The notes under the pieces: generated by a model
Seen by the model: only the letters and a program-made list of their open reading frames with translations
What the model was told of the DNA's origin: nothing
Database searches by the model: none
Program-made: the position numbers and the translations under genes
Assembly (NCBI RefSeq): GCF_000723465.1
Contig: NZ_HF545616.1
Coordinates: 124,001 to 188,000 of the forward strand
Reading direction: 5' to 3'
Length of the DNA: 64,000 bases
Source of the DNA: Ruminococcus bicirculans (ex Wegman et al. 2014)
GTDB taxonomy: Bacteria > Bacillota > Clostridia > Oscillospirales > Ruminococcaceae
In this document: in pieces, positions 53,823 to 62,877 of the stretch
Layout of the letters: each line of letters starts with the position of its first letter
Numbering within the stretch: position 1 is the stretch's first letter

Positions 53823-56336
53823 TTATTTAACCTCGGATTCCTTTCTCTTTTTGCCGCTTACGCCCAGCAGAGTCAGAACGCCGCACAGAGCAGCCAGCCA
53901 ACCGATGTGGTTGCTGCTGTCACCGGTCTGAGGACACTTGGTGGAGTCGTCATTTCCTGGCTTATTGGTGTTATTACCACTGCTGCCTGTATTGCTTGTG
54001 TTGCCGCCGTCGGGAAGCTTGTCGATGACCGTATTCTCGCTGCGCTTGGCGCTGCAAACGGTGCATTCCTCGTGCTTGATGCCGGTGGCCTCCTTGGTAG
54101 CGGCCTTGTCGATCATCCACTGGAAGCTGTGTGCTGCCGTGTCGGCCTTGTCGCCGCACTCGCACTCATGCCAGTGGTTGGTGCCGTCATACTTCCACTC
54201 TGTACTGTAGCTGTGGGTATGATTGCTGCCTGTTGCGGGGATCGGTGCGGTTTCAAGAACCTTCTTGCAGACGGTGCATTCCTTATGCTTAGTGCCGTCG
54301 GCGGTTTCGGTAGCTGCTGTGTCAACGATCCACTCGCTGGCGCTGTGAGCCGCAATATTGGCCTTATCGCCGCACTCGCACTCATGCCAGTGATCGGTGT
54401 CGTCATACTTCCACTCGGTGCCGTAGCTGTGGGTATGGCTTGGAGGCGCATCCTTATAGGTGGCCTCGAGCTTCACATCATTGCCGGGCATGGTGAAGGT
54501 GGTAGTCGCCTTGGTGGCGTCTGCCAGAGTGACATTGCCTTCCAGCACGACCCACTTGTCAAAGACCTTGCCTGCCTCCGGTGCGTCCGCCGTAACGGTC
54601 ACAACGGTGTTCTGCGCGATCTTGTCCGTGATGAGTGTTCCTGCGGCAACGGAGGCCGTGCCCTTGATGACCGTGACCGTGAACTCGGTCGCAGCGGAGC
54701 TTCTGACGAACCTTGTCTCGCCGCAGTCGGCGCGCTGGCAGGTGTAGAGAATTCCTTCGCTCTTGCCCTGTTTTGCAGGTTTGCCGCCGTCCCAGTCGTG
54801 GCTGAGCTTATTAACGACATGACCGTAGCGGATAATCTGTCCGCAGCCGGCTGTGCACTGCTGGTCGCCGCTATAGCCTGAGGTGGTGCATCCTGGCTTA
54901 ACCTCATTGATCAGCTTGTAGTTATCGGCAATTTCGTGGAGGGACGGGGTTGAGACGCCCTTCTGCGCGATCCTGTCGCACGATGTGCAGTACTGGCTGC
55001 CGGAATAGCCCCTCTCTGTACAGGTCGCCGTTCTTACATCCCGCAGTTCAAGGGGACCGCTATGCTTGAAGTCGCCGGTCTCGCCCTTTACGGTGCCGCC
55101 GCAAGCCGTGCAGCGGTAGTCGCCCTCATAGGCGCGGTGCCGACAGTCGCCCGATTTGGCGTTATAGCGTTTTCCACCATGGCTCGCGTCTGTGGTTGCC
55201 GAGTTGGCCGTGCCGTAGTAGTACAGCGGCTGCAGTGGACCGGTATGACCGGCGTTTGCAGGTGGGTAGATATCCGAACCGGCACTGATGACATGGCCGC
55301 AGTCTGCGCAGGCGGTGTCGCCGGTGTAGCCCTTACGGTCGCAGATCTGCTCCTTCGCATTGAGCACCGTGGTGCCGCCGCTGTGGTCACAGCCTGCATA
55401 GACAGGCTCAAAGAAGAAACTGCCGCCGCCGGGGGCACCCATGGCGCTGAACTCTGGGATCGTGCAGCCCCACTCAAGGGCGGAGCCGTTGGTCACCAGT
55501 TTGAACTGGGACTTCGCCTCGTTGGCACTCCAATTTTTATGAACCGGTGCAGTGCTGTCAGACACGTTGTATTCGCGGAGATACTCCACCTTCCAGCCGA
55601 TGGCTTTCTGACCGGTTCTCTCCTCGGGATAAAGCTTGATCTTGTCGCCGGGCTTGACGATCATACGGGTTGCCCGACCGTTTTTCACCGTCACAAGGGC
55701 GGTGTCCTTTGTCCAATGATCGGTTCCTTCGTCATCATCCTTGTCGATTTTTGTCTTTGTGTACTCGCAAATGCTGCATTCAGCCTCCATGCCGCCATTG
55801 CTGCCTGTGGTATCGGGGTTTTCGACCACATTCCAGCGGCCCCAACTATGTGGAACCATGATGAATTCCTCGCAGCCGGGAACCTTGCACTTTTCGGGGT
55901 GGGCATAGTCAGATTCAATGATGAGCTCCTCCACCGTCTTGGTCGAGCCGCCGATGTTGAAGGTATACTCATAGATACTGTCGAAGCCGGTGCAGTCCCA
56001 GTTCCAGCCGTAATCATGGACATGGCTCTTCACAGGAACTATATAGTCGCAGACGGAACATCTGAGCACATCGACTCTGCCGCCGCCCACTGCGTCATAG
56101 CTTCTGTCAAACACAAAGGTATGCGGGAAGATGCGCTCCTTGGAGCCGGTGGTCATATAATGCGCTTCGTAAGAGCCTGCTTCAAACAGGCACGGGAGCT
56201 TGTGACCGTCGCATTTCGGGTCGCCGCCCACGACACCGTTATGGGTATTCCCATGCTTATCGACCCAAGTGACCTTGTATTCCGGCGTTCTCTCGCTGTC
56301 TTCTGTGAAGCACTTATAAGTACACCCACTCTTAAA
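53823..56336 (-). pseudogene. Cell-wall-anchored Cys-rich repeat surface protein, 5'-truncated
   Basis: About 838 codons remain open, but the frame begins right after a TGA (56339-56337). There is no signal peptide and no ribosome site, so the 5' end is missing. Below it lie many CxxC knuckle units (CSVCDYIV, CTACGGTV, CTSCDRIA) and two HTHSY-TEWKYD...HWHECECGDK repeats near the C-terminus. A cell-wall sorting signal follows: CPQTGD, a hydrophobic helix (IGWLAALCGVLTLLGVSG), then KKRKESEVK. Base composition is far more GC-rich than the flanking agr genes, pointing to transfer. Long open frames on the opposite strand are a by-product of that composition. Confidence 0.8.
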
Positions 56337-56381
56337 TCAGGCAATAGACCATATTCGATGAATATAAAATAACGCAACATG

Positions 56382-56426
56382 AGGCTATGTCTCCGAAACT
56401 ATTAATGGAGGCATAGCTATTTTTTC
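56382..56426 (+). terminator. Orphan terminator between the surface-protein relic and agr cassette 2
   Basis: GGCTATGTCTCC pairs with GGAGGCATAGCT (two wobble pairs), followed by ATTTTTTC. No plus-strand gene ends here, so it probably belonged to a gene now deleted. Confidence 0.65.
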
Positions 56427-56428
56427 TC

Positions 56429-56457
56429 TTGAAATAATCTCTCCGATGTGGTATAAT
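56429..56457 (+). promoter_or_regulatory. Promoter of the cassette 2 regulator/kinase pair
   Basis: TTGAAA (56429-56434), 17-bp spacer, TATAAT (56452-56457). Confidence 0.8.
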
Positions 56458-56500
56458 GATAACTGATACATAAAGCATGACCAATTGTGAGGTGATTGCT

Positions 56501-57196
56501 ATGAATATTGCTATCGTTGATGATGAACCTGTATTCTTAAAACAACTTCATAACAGATTAAGAGAAATGAAACTCCCCGACTGCGAAATACACGAATTTA
56601 CAAGCGGGAGAGACTTATTGAGTTTCTATGTCAAGGGAATGTATGAAGTCATCATACTCGATGTTGAAATGCCCGATCTGACCGGATTGCAGACCGCTGA
56701 AAGAATCAGACAGATAGATGGTTCAGTTATTATTTCTTTCCTGACGAATTATGCCGAATTTGCCGTTAAGGGCTACGATGTGGGAGCGTTTCGCTATATA
56801 TTGAAAAATCAGCCAGACTATGTATATACCAAACAGCTAAATTCTATCATTGCTGAGTGCCAGCAGCGATTTAGAACTTTCACTTTCAATAATAAAAATC
56901 TGTCATTCAAGTTCAGGCTGACAGATATTCTTTACTTTGAGGGACATAGAAGAAAGGTATCACTATTCACAGTTAATGGTGAATTGGAGTACGGCGGCGA
57001 TTTTTCAACTGTGTGTGGCGAGTTGTTAAAGTACAATTTCGCTATTATAAACCGTGGAATACTTGTAAATCTTGACCATATACAGAATATTACCAAGTAC
57101 GATATTATTCTAAGCAACGGCAGAAAAATCCCCATAGGCAAAACATATAAAGATGAGATAGTTGCTCGCTATCTTAACTATGCAACAGGGAGATGA
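56501..57196 (+). CDS. AgrA-type LytTR response regulator (agr cassette 2)
   Basis: It has 231 residues from ATG 56501 (GTGAGGTG upstream). The receiver has VDDEP and phospho-acceptor Asp54 (IILDVEMPDLTGLQ). The C-terminal LytTR domain runs from about 128 with FRLTDILYFEGHRRKVSLF and IINRGILVNLDHIQNI. It differs clearly from the cassette 1 regulator, so the two cassettes are not a recent duplication. It overlaps the kinase gene by 4 bases (ATGA). It probably acts on the tandem CATTTCGGGACA/CATTTGGGGACA sites before agrB2. Confidence 0.9.
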   Translation: MNIAIVDDEPVFLKQLHNRLREMKLPDCEIHEFTSGRDLLSFYVKGMYEVIILDVEMPDLTGLQTAERIRQIDGSVIISFLTNYAEFAVKGYDVGAFRYILKNQPDYVYTKQLNSIIAECQQRFRTFTFNNKNLSFKFRLTDILYFEGHRRKVSLFTVNGELEYGGDFSTVCGELLKYNFAIINRGILVNLDHIQNITKYDIILSNGRKIPIGKTYKDEIVARYLNYATGR

Positions 57197-58491
57197 TCGA
57201 GTTGCCCGTATTGATTGAAAATATCATTGAGATTGTCAATGTAGCAATTGAAATGATGTTGGTATTCTTATACTTTTCCTTGTTGAGTAAGGCAAAAGTT
57301 AATAAAGCAGTTCTTTATCTGTCGTATCTTCTTTCTACTGTAATACTGTCAGCGACAGTTTTGTTGACAGATAATATTTTAGTGTATCTGATTACAACCA
57401 TTATTCTTATTAGCTCCATGTCCTTTATTTGTTATGATGATTCAATCCGTCATAAAATATTTTGGAACATATTGTTTTTACTGATTATATCTATATCTGA
57501 ACCTATTGTGATTGGATTACTTTGCATTGCTAATATGGGAACACCAGATGAATTCTTAGAGTCTGGTTTAGGACGTTATCTCGGAATGGTAGGCACAAAT
57601 ATAATTTATTTATGGCTTATAGGATTGATGCACCGCATAATAAACAAAAAAATTCGTGAACTGCCGATAAAATATTGGATATTGATAATAGTTATTCCAA
57701 TCATAAGTATTTTTCTTTTACAAACAATGCTTGATGGATTTGTTGGCAGCAACACTTATAGTTATGTTTCTTTGGGCGTTTCTCTTGCAGGAATTATCTT
57801 TATAAACCTTGCTATGTTTAATTTCTTTGAAAGTTTTGAAGATAAGATAAAGTTAAAATACCTTGAAACAATAAAGCAACAGGAACAGGAAAACTATAAG
57901 CTGCTTACCCTGTCATACAAGCAAGTACGAGAGTTTAAACACGATATTGAAAATCAATTTTTAGTTCTGAATGATATGTTGGAAAACAATGATACTGATT
58001 CTGCTAAGGAATATCTTGTCAAGCTAAGCTCATTTGTAAGGCTTGCTAACAGACTCTGCTATACTGGTAATAATGCCGTCGATTCTATTGTGAACATCAA
58101 GGGTTCTCTTGCTCAGACATACGGTATAGAGTTTATTTGCAAGGTCAATATCATAACAAATATCAAGGCAGACGAATTGGAGTTGTGCCGTATCATCGGA
58201 AACGCTCTTGACAATGCAATAGAAGGTTGCCAGAGAGCTGGTGTATCACATAAGCATATTTGGATAAGCCTAATGGAAGAACGAGAGAAGCTATTTATTG
58301 TCATTACAAATACATCAGATAAGGTAGATACATCTGTTTTAACATCAACAAAGAAAGAACAAGGGCTTCACGGCATAGGGATAAACAGTATCAAATCCTC
58401 CGTTGATAGATTGGGTGGGTTAGTAAGTTTCGATTATGATGACGGAATTTTTAAGCTGAACATTATGGTTCGTAATTGTTTACAAATTTAA
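57193..58491 (+). CDS. AgrC-type GHKL sensor histidine kinase (agr cassette 2)
   Basis: It has 432 residues. About six membrane helices make up the first 210 residues. A coiled linker (YLETIKQQEQENYKLLTLSYKQ) leads to His250 in REFKHDIENQ. The GHKL ATPase domain has the N box GNALDNAIEGCQ and the G box KKEQGLHGIGINSIKSSVDRLGG. It starts with the ATGA overlap on the regulator. The composition is AT-rich, like the rest of this cassette. Confidence 0.9.
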   Translation: MIELPVLIENIIEIVNVAIEMMLVFLYFSLLSKAKVNKAVLYLSYLLSTVILSATVLLTDNILVYLITTIILISSMSFICYDDSIRHKIFWNILFLLIISISEPIVIGLLCIANMGTPDEFLESGLGRYLGMVGTNIIYLWLIGLMHRIINKKIRELPIKYWILIIVIPIISIFLLQTMLDGFVGSNTYSYVSLGVSLAGIIFINLAMFNFFESFEDKIKLKYLETIKQQEQENYKLLTLSYKQVREFKHDIENQFLVLNDMLENNDTDSAKEYLVKLSSFVRLANRLCYTGNNAVDSIVNIKGSLAQTYGIEFICKVNIITNIKADELELCRIIGNALDNAIEGCQRAGVSHKHIWISLMEEREKLFIVITNTSDKVDTSVLTSTKKEQGLHGIGINSIKSSVDRLGGLVSFDYDDGIFKLNIMVRNCLQI

Positions 58492-58498
58492 CTATTTG

Positions 58499-58531
58499 CA
58501 TTTCGGGACAAGAAGACGACATTTGGGGACA
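58499..58531 (+). promoter_or_regulatory. Tandem CATTTCGGGACA / CATTTGGGGACA (LytTR operator candidate)
   Basis: Two 12-mers (58499-58510, 58520-58531) 21 bp apart, i.e. two helical turns, the layout bound by LytTR dimers. The second ends 27 bp before the -35 of agrB2. The same element occurs before agrB1 (52463). Confidence 0.7.
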
Positions 58532-58558
58532 CTTTGAGACCTTTTTTCTCAAAACCTA

Positions 58559-58587
58559 TTGAAAAAATTTGCAACTTGTGTTATGAT
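58559..58587 (+). promoter_or_regulatory. Promoter of agrB2 and downstream genes
   Basis: TTGAAA (58559-58564), 17-bp spacer, TATGAT (58582-58587). It lies within the longer AgrB2 reading frame, which rules out its upstream start. Confidence 0.75.
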
Positions 58588-58609
58588 TTTTGCAGGAAGT
58601 GATTCAGAA

Positions 58610-59200
58610 ATGATTTCAAAACTTGCAAAAAGCATAGCACACTTTTTTGTGGTTCAGAACATAACGGAAGAATCCAAAGAGGTGATCTACGCATATGGAA
58701 TGGAGCTGCTGATCTCTGATGTGCTGAATACCATTATCGTCCTGCTGATTGCTCTGTTTTCCCATACGCTGCCTGCGGTTGTTGTATTCATAGCCGTATT
58801 TATGGGGTTGAGACAGTTTGTAGGTGGGTTTCACGCTAACAGTCATCTTAGTTGTATGTTCACGCTTGTCATGGTGATGATGGTTTTCTCTTACGGCATT
58901 TGCAATGTAAGCGGACATATTACGCCAATATTCAGCATCAGTTTCATAATGATAGCATTACCAATCATTCTATGTATTGCTCCCGTTCCGCATCCGAATA
59001 AACCGATGTCAGAGGAAAAGAGTGTCAAGCTAAGGAAAAGAAGCTGCATCTTAGCTGTTACCCTATCCGTTGTCACGATTGCACTGCTTGTATTCCAATA
59101 TCAAAAACTAAGCCTTTATGTATCAAGCGGAATGCTGCTGTCAGCAATCATGGCACTGCTCGGTCACTTTTTGAATCGGGGTGATAACAGTAAACGATGA
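58610..59200 (+). CDS. agrB: AgrB-type peptide-processing membrane protease (agr cassette 2)
   Basis: It has 196 residues from ATG 58610 (GCAGGAAGTG upstream). The catalytic Arg68, His75 and Cys82 in LRQFVGGFHANSHLSC keep the exact spacing of the family. Four to six membrane segments follow, with a basic loop KLRKRS and a charged tail. It must process one or both AgrD-like precursors encoded directly downstream; its 3' end overlaps the first of them by 20 bases. Confidence 0.93.
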   Translation: MISKLAKSIAHFFVVQNITEESKEVIYAYGMELLISDVLNTIIVLLIALFSHTLPAVVVFIAVFMGLRQFVGGFHANSHLSCMFTLVMVMMVFSYGICNVSGHITPIFSISFIMIALPIILCIAPVPHPNKPMSEEKSVKLRKRSCILAVTLSVVTIALLVFQYQKLSLYVSSGMLLSAIMALLGHFLNRGDNSKR

Positions 59201-59354
59201 TAAGGAAAGAGAAAAACGGAGTATTTTGGCGATTGTAATTCTTGCTCTTGTAAGGCTGGTGCTGTATATCTCAAATGGCAGCGTTTGCGGTATTACGTTT
59301 TATCAACCGAAAGAGCCTGACTTATCTGAACTGTTTGAAAGGATGGATTTGTAA
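59181..59354 (+). CDS. First AgrD-like precursor of cassette 2 (predicted ring CGITF)
   Basis: 57 residues if read from the GTG at 59181; a TTG at 59226 with CGGAG just ahead would give 42 residues, closer to usual AgrD length. A hydrophobic helix (ILAIVILALVRLVLYISNG) is followed by SVC-GITF-YQPKEPDLSELF. This is the classic order Cys, three residues, aromatic, then YQPxEP and an acidic tail, as in clostridial AgrD. The stop overlaps the ATG of the next precursor (TAATG), arguing for real translation. Whether it is a signal, a decoy or a degenerate copy is open. Confidence 0.72.
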   Translation: MITVNDDKEREKRSILAIVILALVRLVLYISNGSVCGITFYQPKEPDLSELFERMDL

Positions 59355-59509
59355 TGAAAAAGCTGATGAGCATAGCAAAGAAGGCTTCTACGGCACTGGC
59401 GGCTCTTGCGCTGGTGGTAGCTACCACATCAGTTCCGAGTGCTTGCTTCCATTGGTTCGCACAACCTGTAGAGCCAGAAGAGCTGAGAAACTATGTAAAC
59501 AAGAAATAA
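59354..59509 (+). CDS. agrD: Second AgrD-like precursor of cassette 2 (predicted ring CFHWF)
   Basis: It has 51 residues. A basic amphipathic start (MKKLMSIAKKASTALAALAL) and an Ala/Val/Thr-rich stretch lead to PSA-CFHWF-AQPVEPEELRNYVNKK. The Cys-x3-Phe ring followed by A/YQPxEP is a textbook cyclic-lactone autoinducer precursor. AAAGGATGG lies ahead of the ATG, inside the preceding ORF. The 1-base overlap with that ORF implies coupled synthesis. It is followed 34 bases later by the large secreted protein. Confidence 0.88.
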   Translation: MKKLMSIAKKASTALAALALVVATTSVPSACFHWFAQPVEPEELRNYVNKK

Positions 59510-59543
59510 TTGGCAACTGTGTGTTGCAGAAAGGTGGTATGAA

Positions 59544-62500
59544 ATGGTTAAGAATAAGATTTTGAAACGTATCGTGGCAGGTCTTAGCTGTATTGCGTTA
59601 TCTACAACTATGCTTACGAGTTTACCTGCTTTTGCCGATGATTATGTTGACGAATATCAATATTACTCAACGTTAGATCCTAATGGTGAAGAGTACCAAG
59701 AATGGAAATCAAATCTGGCAAGTTCTGCTGTAAGTGTTCCCCAAAATAGAATGCTTAAAAGTATTCTCAAAAATAATACTTTAATAGCAAATGACTACAT
59801 TGAGTTCAACACTGCAAGTAATGGTCACTATACTATTGGTACAATAGGAGGAAACCCTAACAGTTCAACTGATGATAATAAAAAGATGCTTTTCGGTCAT
59901 CCGGGTGGAGGAACATCAAAAACAACAATTGTTGTTGGTGAAAGCATAAATGAGTTTACATCATCAAATGTAACTTATGATGCTGATGGTTCTAAAAGTG
60001 TTTCCAAAGCTTCTTATGATGGTGTTGATGTCACACAAGAACTATCTATTATTGAGAATTCGGCGACTGGACGAGATGATGTTGTTAAGATTAAGTATAT
60101 CGTCAAAAATGATACAGAATACGCCAAACAAGTGGGCATAAGAATTATGATGGACACTATGCTCGGTGGTAATGATGCTGCGCCATTCAGAGTAAACGGA
60201 TCTGATGTAACAACTGAAACCGTATATTCAGGTTCTAATATTCCGCAAATATGGCAAGCCTTTGATTCCGCAACTAATCCCGGTGTAGTAGCACAAGGTA
60301 CATTCTACAAATCGGGAGACAGAAAACCTGATAAAGTACAATTTACTAATTGGGGAAATGTAACAAGTACGCTATGGGATTATGTGACTCAGCCAGGACG
60401 ATCTAATGGAGATAGTGCAGTATCCATCACATGGAACAAAGATACTTTCACCAGTGGTGAAACACGAGAATTTGTTACCTATTATGGATTGAGTGAGTTA
60501 GAACAGAATTTAATTCCTCCGTTAGCATTAAGTGTATACGCTGATAATAAGGTTAGTATTTCCAATTTTAATTATGATGATATAAATGCAAATGTATATT
60601 TGGATAATATTGGAGATGGCGATGCGACAGATGTATCGATAAAAATCACTGCTGATAACCTTGAACCAAAGTATGGAACCTCACTTACACACAATTATTC
60701 GGTAATAAAGCCAAGTAAAAGCTATTCAATTCCTTTGAAATTTATAGTTCCAACAGATTCAAAACATAATTCTGATATAAATGCAAAATTGGATTTTGAA
60801 TTATCATACAAAGTTGCCAAGACCGGTGATACAGAAGTAAAGCGAATAACCAAAAACATAACAATTCCTAAATTGAAAAGAGCCGTTGTAGTAGTACCGG
60901 GAATAATGGGAATAGATCTTGCAAAAACATCAAATGATGAAAGTGTATGGGGATCTTGGATTGAACAGCCAAGTAACTTTGATGATGTTAAAAAAATTCA
61001 CAATGCGTTCCAGTCGCTCAAATGCGATTACTACGGTAATAGTAATATTGAATTATATCCTGTTAATAATTATGGATATGATGATACTTATAAAGGAATA
61101 ATTGAATCACTAAATAATGATACTGATATTTCTGATAAGTATGATATCTTATTTTTCCCGTATGATTGGAGAATGGGAGCGCAAATAACGGCTAATAATC
61201 TTCATGATCTTATTAGTGATTATAATGAGGTAGTTTTTGTTGCACATAGTATGGGTGGTATTGTTACAGAAAAATACATTTCGGAATATGGTGCTGATAA
61301 TATTTCTAAACAAATAACTGCCGGAACACCATTTTGGGGTGCGCCAACGATGCTTTGCGTTTTAAGCACTGGTGATTTATCATATATCATAGGAGGACTC
61401 GGGGTAGCAGAATCATTATTTACTTCATTTGAACTTCCAAGTGTTTTGGTGAATTTAGGCAGTTGTTATGATTTGTTGCCAAATAAAGATTATACAGATG
61501 ACTGGCAGTGGATATATTCATATAAACGAACTTATGATCATTGGTATGATTATTTTATAGATAACGGCAATTTTACGTATTTTACATTTGACGAATTTGA
61601 TGAGCTGATTTCTGATGATTATAATAATTATCTTTGGATAGATGGAAAATATAACCATAGCCGCATAAAAATATCCCAAAACAATACTAATAATCTGAAA
61701 AGAATAGCATTAGTAGGAAGTAATAGAAATACCATTTCAACTATTCAACATTGTCCTGGCGATAGAGGATTGCAATTCGTTCCAGAATATGGTATTGGCG
61801 ATAGTGTAGTTCCAATTGAAAGTGCAACAATGAATTTTAATCACGATCTTTTGGATATAAAAATCTTTGATCAAGATCATATGGGGTTAATACAGAGTCA
61901 GGAATGCATAGATGAGATATTAAAAAACATAAAAGATACAAAATCATTTATGAAGCTGCCCATGAGAACAAAAATGGCAAATAACAATCTTACATCTAAT
62001 GCCATAGAAGAAACCAAGACACTTTCAAATAAGCTTGCTATTTCAGGTTATTTTGATTTATTCTTTTCAAACGAAACCTGTTCATATTATTACACAAATT
62101 CAGAGGTTCATGAAGGGAATAATTTTAAATTTGACCCTTTAACATCAGTTGGCAATCCGATTTTACTGGCTCAATTTGCTGATGATAATTATGATTGTAA
62201 AATCAATTCACTTGCTGATCAAAACACTGATATTATGTGCAATATTGATGGAAACATCTATTTGTATACCAATATCTCTGTGAATAGTGGATCTGTATTA
62301 TTCTTAAATTTATCAGATGGTTCATTTTTTATTAACATTGATCTTGATAATGATGGTGAAATAGATACAACTGTTACGCCAACTATCAATCCAGGGGTAA
62401 TTCAAGATGATGAGAAATCACCTGAAATAACAGTAGAATCTTGCAATGCAGGTATTAGTAACTCAAATACTATAAATCCCAATATAGTTATAACTAACAA

Positions 62501-62861
62501 CTCTGACAAGCCTTTAAAAATGAGTGATATAACTATAAATTATGTATTTAATGCAGACAATAAAGAAAACCTTGAATACCATTGCGACTGGCTTGCTGTA
62601 GATAATCAATACTTAGGTAATACTTCGGTTTGTGAATTTGTTAATGACGATTACGGAAATACATATGCAAAAATCAAATTTAATACCGATGTTGAACTTC
62701 AACCTAATAAACAGTTTGTAATCCATTTTAGACTAAATGCAGCAGATTGGTCTAATTGGGATACATCGAATGATTATTCAATGGGAACAGAACAGCTATT
62801 GCCAAATGATAAAATAATTGTTTTTTATAATGAACAGCTTATAAGCGGTGTCCAGCCTTGA
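59544..62861 (+). CDS. Secreted LCAT-like lipase/acyltransferase with C-terminal CBM3
   Basis: It has 1105 residues with a signal peptide cut near Ala31 (LPAFA-DDYVDE). Residues about 85-325 form an unassigned beta-rich domain, and about 325-440 a CARDB-like sandwich. An alpha/beta-hydrolase domain of the LCAT family starts at AVVVVPGIMGIDLAK (about 446). It has FFPYDWRMGAQI, nucleophile Ser569 in VAHSMGG, Asp753 in YGIGDSVVPIES and His779 in DQDHMGL, so the triad looks complete. Residues from about 960 match CBM3 (ITNNSDKPLKMSDITINYVF, HCDWLAVDN, LNAADWSNWDTSNDYS), which binds cellulose. It is AT-rich, with AAAGGTGG before the ATG, and probably in the agrB2 transcript. Confidence 0.85.
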   Translation: MVKNKILKRIVAGLSCIALSTTMLTSLPAFADDYVDEYQYYSTLDPNGEEYQEWKSNLASSAVSVPQNRMLKSILKNNTLIANDYIEFNTASNGHYTIGTIGGNPNSSTDDNKKMLFGHPGGGTSKTTIVVGESINEFTSSNVTYDADGSKSVSKASYDGVDVTQELSIIENSATGRDDVVKIKYIVKNDTEYAKQVGIRIMMDTMLGGNDAAPFRVNGSDVTTETVYSGSNIPQIWQAFDSATNPGVVAQGTFYKSGDRKPDKVQFTNWGNVTSTLWDYVTQPGRSNGDSAVSITWNKDTFTSGETREFVTYYGLSELEQNLIPPLALSVYADNKVSISNFNYDDINANVYLDNIGDGDATDVSIKITADNLEPKYGTSLTHNYSVIKPSKSYSIPLKFIVPTDSKHNSDINAKLDFELSYKVAKTGDTEVKRITKNITIPKLKRAVVVVPGIMGIDLAKTSNDESVWGSWIEQPSNFDDVKKIHNAFQSLKCDYYGNSNIELYPVNNYGYDDTYKGIIESLNNDTDISDKYDILFFPYDWRMGAQITANNLHDLISDYNEVVFVAHSMGGIVTEKYISEYGADNISKQITAGTPFWGAPTMLCVLSTGDLSYIIGGLGVAESLFTSFELPSVLVNLGSCYDLLPNKDYTDDWQWIYSYKRTYDHWYDYFIDNGNFTYFTFDEFDELISDDYNNYLWIDGKYNHSRIKISQNNTNNLKRIALVGSNRNTISTIQHCPGDRGLQFVPEYGIGDSVVPIESATMNFNHDLLDIKIFDQDHMGLIQSQECIDEILKNIKDTKSFMKLPMRTKMANNNLTSNAIEETKTLSNKLAISGYFDLFFSNETCSYYYTNSEVHEGNNFKFDPLTSVGNPILLAQFADDNYDCKINSLADQNTDIMCNIDGNIYLYTNISVNSGSVLFLNLSDGSFFINIDLDNDGEIDTTVTPTINPGVIQDDEKSPEITVESCNAGISNSNTINPNIVITNNSDKPLKMSDITINYVFNADNKENLEYHCDWLAVDNQYLGNTSVCEFVNDDYGNTYAKIKFNTDVELQPNKQFVIHFRLNAADWSNWDTSNDYSMGTEQLLPNDKIIVFYNEQLISGVQP

Positions 62862-62877
62862 AGTAGAGGTTGAAGCA

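Noticed and set aside
53706-56372. Long plus-strand ORFs (391 and 436 codons) opposite the surface-protein relic
   Set aside because: They are mirror frames of a GC-rich gene with clear repeats, CxxC units and sorting signal on the minus strand. They lack ribosome sites and recognisable domains.
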